The position numbers were made by a program, and so were the translations under genes. This document shows, piece by piece, positions 4,771 to 6,907 of a DNA stretch of 6,907 nucleotides (position 1 is the stretch's first letter; the number at the start of each line of letters is the position of its first letter). Origin of the DNA: Chitinophagaceae bacterium (GTDB lineage Bacteria; Bacteroidota; Bacteroidia; Chitinophagales; Chitinophagaceae); assembly GCA_947447815.1 (NCBI GenBank), contig CANFLJ010000108.1:1-6907 (forward strand), given 5' to 3'. Under the pieces are notes generated by a model. That model saw nothing but the letters and a program-made list of their open reading frames with translations. It had not been told where the DNA came from and made no database searches.

Positions 4771-5810
4771 TTATTCATGTTGATAATAGTGATTTTGCTT
4801 AAATGCACATCAATCATATTGTGATCTTTAAAGTCACCTAAGGATCTGATGGTGCTTTCCGTAGCTGTTCCAGCCAGGTTAGCTAAATCTTCTCTCGAGA
4901 TGCTGATCGCAAATTCAGGATCGTTATTCTTGTTATAAGTATCATGCAAATGAATAAGTGCATCTGCTACTTTTTTTCTAACGGAGTTATAAGCAAGCTT
5001 TAAAAGCTGGTCTTCTTTTTCTACCAGATTATCAGAAAGTAGCTTAATAAATTTCTTAGAAACTTCCTGATTCTTATATATCAATGATTGAAAATCTTCT
5101 TTGCTGATCATGCACAATTCGCAATCTTCCAGTGCAGTAGCAGAATCTAAGTTCTTGCCGCCTTCCAGTAAGGATAAGTATCCAAAAAAGTCGCCTTCGT
5201 TGTGCAAACCAGTAATAAATTCTTTATTCTGAGGGTTTAATTTATACGTTTTTACTCTTCCTTTAATAATAAAGTAAACACATTTAGGAAATCCACCTTC
5301 ATCATAAATAACATCCTTCTTTCTATATTTTCTATGTTCTTTAGAATCAGATAGATCTTTCAGCGCATCAAAGTTCTTTGCTTCGATGATAAAATCGCTA
5401 AGTCCTTCTAAATCTTTAGTGTATTCTTTTTTAATGATTTCGGCTTTTTTCAAACGGCTTTCTACCGCGTTTAAAAGTTCTATATCATCAAAAGGTTTGG
5501 TAAGATAATCATCAGCACCCATATCCATGCCTTTTCTAAGGTCAGATTTTTCTGCTTTTGCAGATAGGAAAATGAATGGAATACCAGCAGTAGCTTCGTT
5601 TTTAGAAAGAAGGTGCAATACGCCATAGCCATCTAAAATAGGCATCATTATATCGCATATGATAATATCCGGATGTTCTCTGTTGGCTGCTTCTACTCCT
5701 TCTTTTCCGTTTCTGGCAGTAGTTACACTATAGTTAGCAAGTTGAAGAATTTCGGATGTGTTTTCACGCATCGCATCATTGTCTTCAATCAATAAAATTT
5801 TCTTTATCAT
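4752..5810 (-). CDS. Response regulator: receiver domain + cyclic-nucleotide-binding fold + Crp-type HTH
   Basis: The 352-residue protein begins with a receiver domain (1-125) with all key residues: E9/D10, phosphoacceptor D53 (IICDIMMP), S83 and K105 (LTKPF). A linker leads to a cNMP-binding beta-roll (about 150-265) with KKDVIYDEGGFPKCVYFIIKG (split 164-184) and GDFFGYLSLLEGG (206-218). A long dimerisation helix follows (about 245-290), then a Crp-type winged helix at about 303-345, with ISREDLANLAGTATESTIRSL (303-324) as the HTH. In the phosphate-binding cassette the cAMP-contacting Glu and Arg of E. coli CRP are replaced (Y211 and D222). The pocket therefore probably does not bind cAMP, and phosphorylation may be the signal. 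In the recognition helix, E318 and R322 match CRP E181 and R185, but CRP R180 is T317, so a different target site is expected. Its ATG overlaps the kinase stop by 4 nt (ATGA), marking it as that kinase's partner. Confidence 0.92.
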   Translation of the reverse strand: MIKKILLIEDNDAMRENTSEILQLANYSVTTARNGKEGVEAANREHPDIIICDIMMPILDGYGVLHLLSKNEATAGIPFIFLSAKAEKSDLRKGMDMGADDYLTKPFDDIELLNAVESRLKKAEIIKKEYTKDLEGLSDFIIEAKNFDALKDLSDSKEHRKYRKKDVIYDEGGFPKCVYFIIKGRVKTYKLNPQNKEFITGLHNEGDFFGYLSLLEGGKNLDSATALEDCELCMISKEDFQSLIYKNQEVSKKFIKLLSDNLVEKEDQLLKLAYNSVRKKVADALIHLHDTYNKNNDPEFAISISREDLANLAGTATESTIRSLGDFKDHNMIDVHLSKITIINMNKLKRII

Positions 5811-6907
5811 TCTTGTTCGTGTTTGTTCGGTAACTTGATGAAAAAGGTAGTTCCCTTTCCAAATTGGCTCTCAAAAGTAATGCTACCGCCTAATAGTTCA
5901 ATAAATTTTGCAACAATATTTAATCCAAGACCCGTTCCCTGGATATTTGTAGCGTTTTTTGCGCGGAAAAAGCGTTCAAATAAATGCTCCTGATCTTCTT
6001 CTGGTATACCTATACCATGATCAGTTATCTGTATTGTGATTTCAGACCTGTATGCTTGTGTGAAAATTTCAATATTTGAATTTTCTGGGGTGAATTTTAT
6101 GGCGTTGGATACCAGATTAAAAACAACCTGTCTTATTATTTTCTCATCTAAGTATACTTCCTTTATACCGGTATGATCATATAATAGTTGTTGTCCCTTT
6201 TTAGCTACTATCTGTAAATCCTGCAAGACTACTCCAATGAATGCTTCTAAATCAAATGTGGTATAATTTAGTTCCACTTTCCCTTCTTCCAGTTTACTGA
6301 TAGACAGGGTGTCATTTAATATTTCTGTGAGATGGGCAACCGACGACTTTATTCGAACCATATGTCTTTGCTGATTCTCTTTATCTTCCAGTTCTCCATA
6401 TTTACCTACCAGCGATATAGAGGATAATATGGTAGCTAATGGCGTTCGGAACTCATGAGAGGCCATTGAAACAAATCTTGACTTCAGTTCGTTCAAATCT
6501 TTCTCCTTTTCAAGTGCAGCACTTAATTCTTCACGGGAGTTTTCCAGGTCATGAAGAGCTTCTTCCAGTATCATGGTCCTGTTTTTTACCCTTTTTTCCA
6601 GATCATTGGTTAGCTTTTCCAGTTCTGCTTTCTGGTTCTTTAGCGCGTCTTCTATATGCTTACGGGTAGTAATATCAATGATAAATGCAATAGTAAATTT
6701 GCCTTCTTCATCTACAAAGGGGCTAAGACTAATTTCTACAGGAAACTCTGTGCCATCTTTCTTTTTAGCAAAAAGATCCATCCCTATACCCATATTTCTG
6801 GGCTTGGGCGCTTCGGAATAATGGTCTCTGTGGCTATGATGATTCTTTGCAAATCGTTCTGGTATTAGCGTTTCAATAGGCTGATTTAATAATTCATCTT
6901 TATCATA
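5807..6907 (-). CDS. PAS-domain hybrid-free sensor histidine kinase, N-terminus outside window
   Basis: The frame is open to the window edge, so 366 C-terminal residues are visible. The methionine at 6793 is inside the PAS domain and is not the start. Order (visible numbering): a PAS domain (1 to about 83) with ETLIPERF (12-19), the H..HR..Y segment (24-30), the MG-G-DL turn (39-44) and KKDGTEFPVEISLSPF (49-64), ending in the DITTRKHIEDAL linker. A coiled coil spans about 85-145. DHp helices start at SMASHEFRTPLATILSS with phosphoacceptor H151. The HATPase_c domain carries the N-box FNLVSNAIKFTPENS (N264, N268), the G1 box DHGIGIP (296-302), FERFFRA (311-317) and the G2 box GTGLGLN (324-330). 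There is no receiver domain and no membrane helix in the visible part, so it may be a cytosolic sensor, though more PAS or membrane domains could lie upstream. It is the first gene of a kinase-regulator operon. The PAS ligand is unknown. Confidence 0.93.
   Translation of the reverse strand, partial: YDKDELLNQPIETLIPERFAKNHHSHRDHYSEAPKPRNMGIGMDLFAKKKDGTEFPVEISLSPFVDEEGKFTIAFIIDITTRKHIEDALKNQKAELEKLTNDLEKRVKNRTMILEEALHDLENSREELSAALEKEKDLNELKSRFVSMASHEFRTPLATILSSISLVGKYGELEDKENQQRHMVRIKSSVAHLTEILNDTLSISKLEEGKVELNYTTFDLEAFIGVVLQDLQIVAKKGQQLLYDHTGIKEVYLDEKIIRQVVFNLVSNAIKFTPENSNIEIFTQAYRSEITIQITDHGIGIPEEDQEHLFERFFRAKNATNIQGTGLGLNIVAKFIELLGGSITFESQFGKGTTFFIKLPNKHEQE

Noticed and set aside
5110..5285. 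Fnr-like iron-sulfur sensor in the response regulator (C177, C230, C233)
   Set aside because: Fnr ligands are clustered at the N-terminus with one in the beta-roll. Here the N-terminus is a receiver domain and the cysteines do not fit that spacing.
6439..6868. Plus-strand open frames opposite the histidine kinase
   Set aside because: These three overlapping frames lie antisense to the PAS, coiled-coil and H-box coding region, and none shows a family signature.
1..6907. Defence system, mobile element, CRISPR array, tRNA or rRNA
   Set aside because: I looked for direct repeat-spacer patterns, transposase or integrase motifs and tRNA-like cloverleaf sequence and saw none. Gene content is ordinary chromosomal.

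Overview
The window is AT-rich bacterial chromosome, most likely from the phylum Bacteroidota (something near the Chitinophagaceae or Sphingobacteriia). Three things point there. Bacteroidota-style promoters (TTTG, about 19 nt, TAnnTTTG) replace sigma70-type ones, and Shine-Dalgarno sequences are weak or absent. The gene families have a Bacteroidota flavour, notably the receiver/cNMP-fold/Crp-HTH response regulator, the membrane-anchored SRPBCC protein and the variant alanine dehydrogenase. The genus assignment is inference. I see no RNA gene, mobile element, CRISPR array or phage gene, and no gene-free stretch longer than about 200 bp.

Layout. Bases 1-162 are the 3' end of a LysE-family exporter gene (+). 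It converges on a minus-strand SRPBCC/START-like gene (236-787). A 202-bp divergent intergenic region (788-989) carries the promoter of that gene and the promoter of a rightward cluster. The cluster is a SCO/SenC copper chaperone (990-1637), a Fur-family metalloregulator (1647-2075), an extended SDR/NAD-dependent epimerase-like protein (2075-3049) and the tRNA t6A-synthesis ATPase TsaE (3056-3478). Spacings are 9 nt, a 1-nt stop/start overlap and 6 nt, so these four are probably one transcript. After a 56-bp gap comes an alanine dehydrogenase-family gene (3535-4746).

That gene converges, with only 5 bp between stop codons, on a minus-strand two-component pair. The pair is a PAS histidine kinase (5807 to beyond 6907, 5' end outside the window) followed, with an ATGA overlap, by its probable partner response regulator (4752-5810). 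A perfect 10-bp inverted repeat lies across both convergent stop codons and may act as a shared bidirectional terminator.

How the genes may work together. The SCO protein and the Fur-family regulator are plausibly linked through metal homeostasis, copper delivery to cytochrome oxidase under a metal-sensing repressor. A 19-bp dyad over the SCO promoter is a candidate autoregulatory operator. The SDR and TsaE genes look like passengers in the same operon. The kinase and regulator form a self-contained signalling module whose output domain is Crp-like but lacks the key cAMP-contacting residues. I did not find a convincing new biological system. The most useful leads are the Fur/SCO dyad, the departures from canonical active-site residues in the alanine dehydrogenase-family protein, and the ligand pocket of the response regulator.
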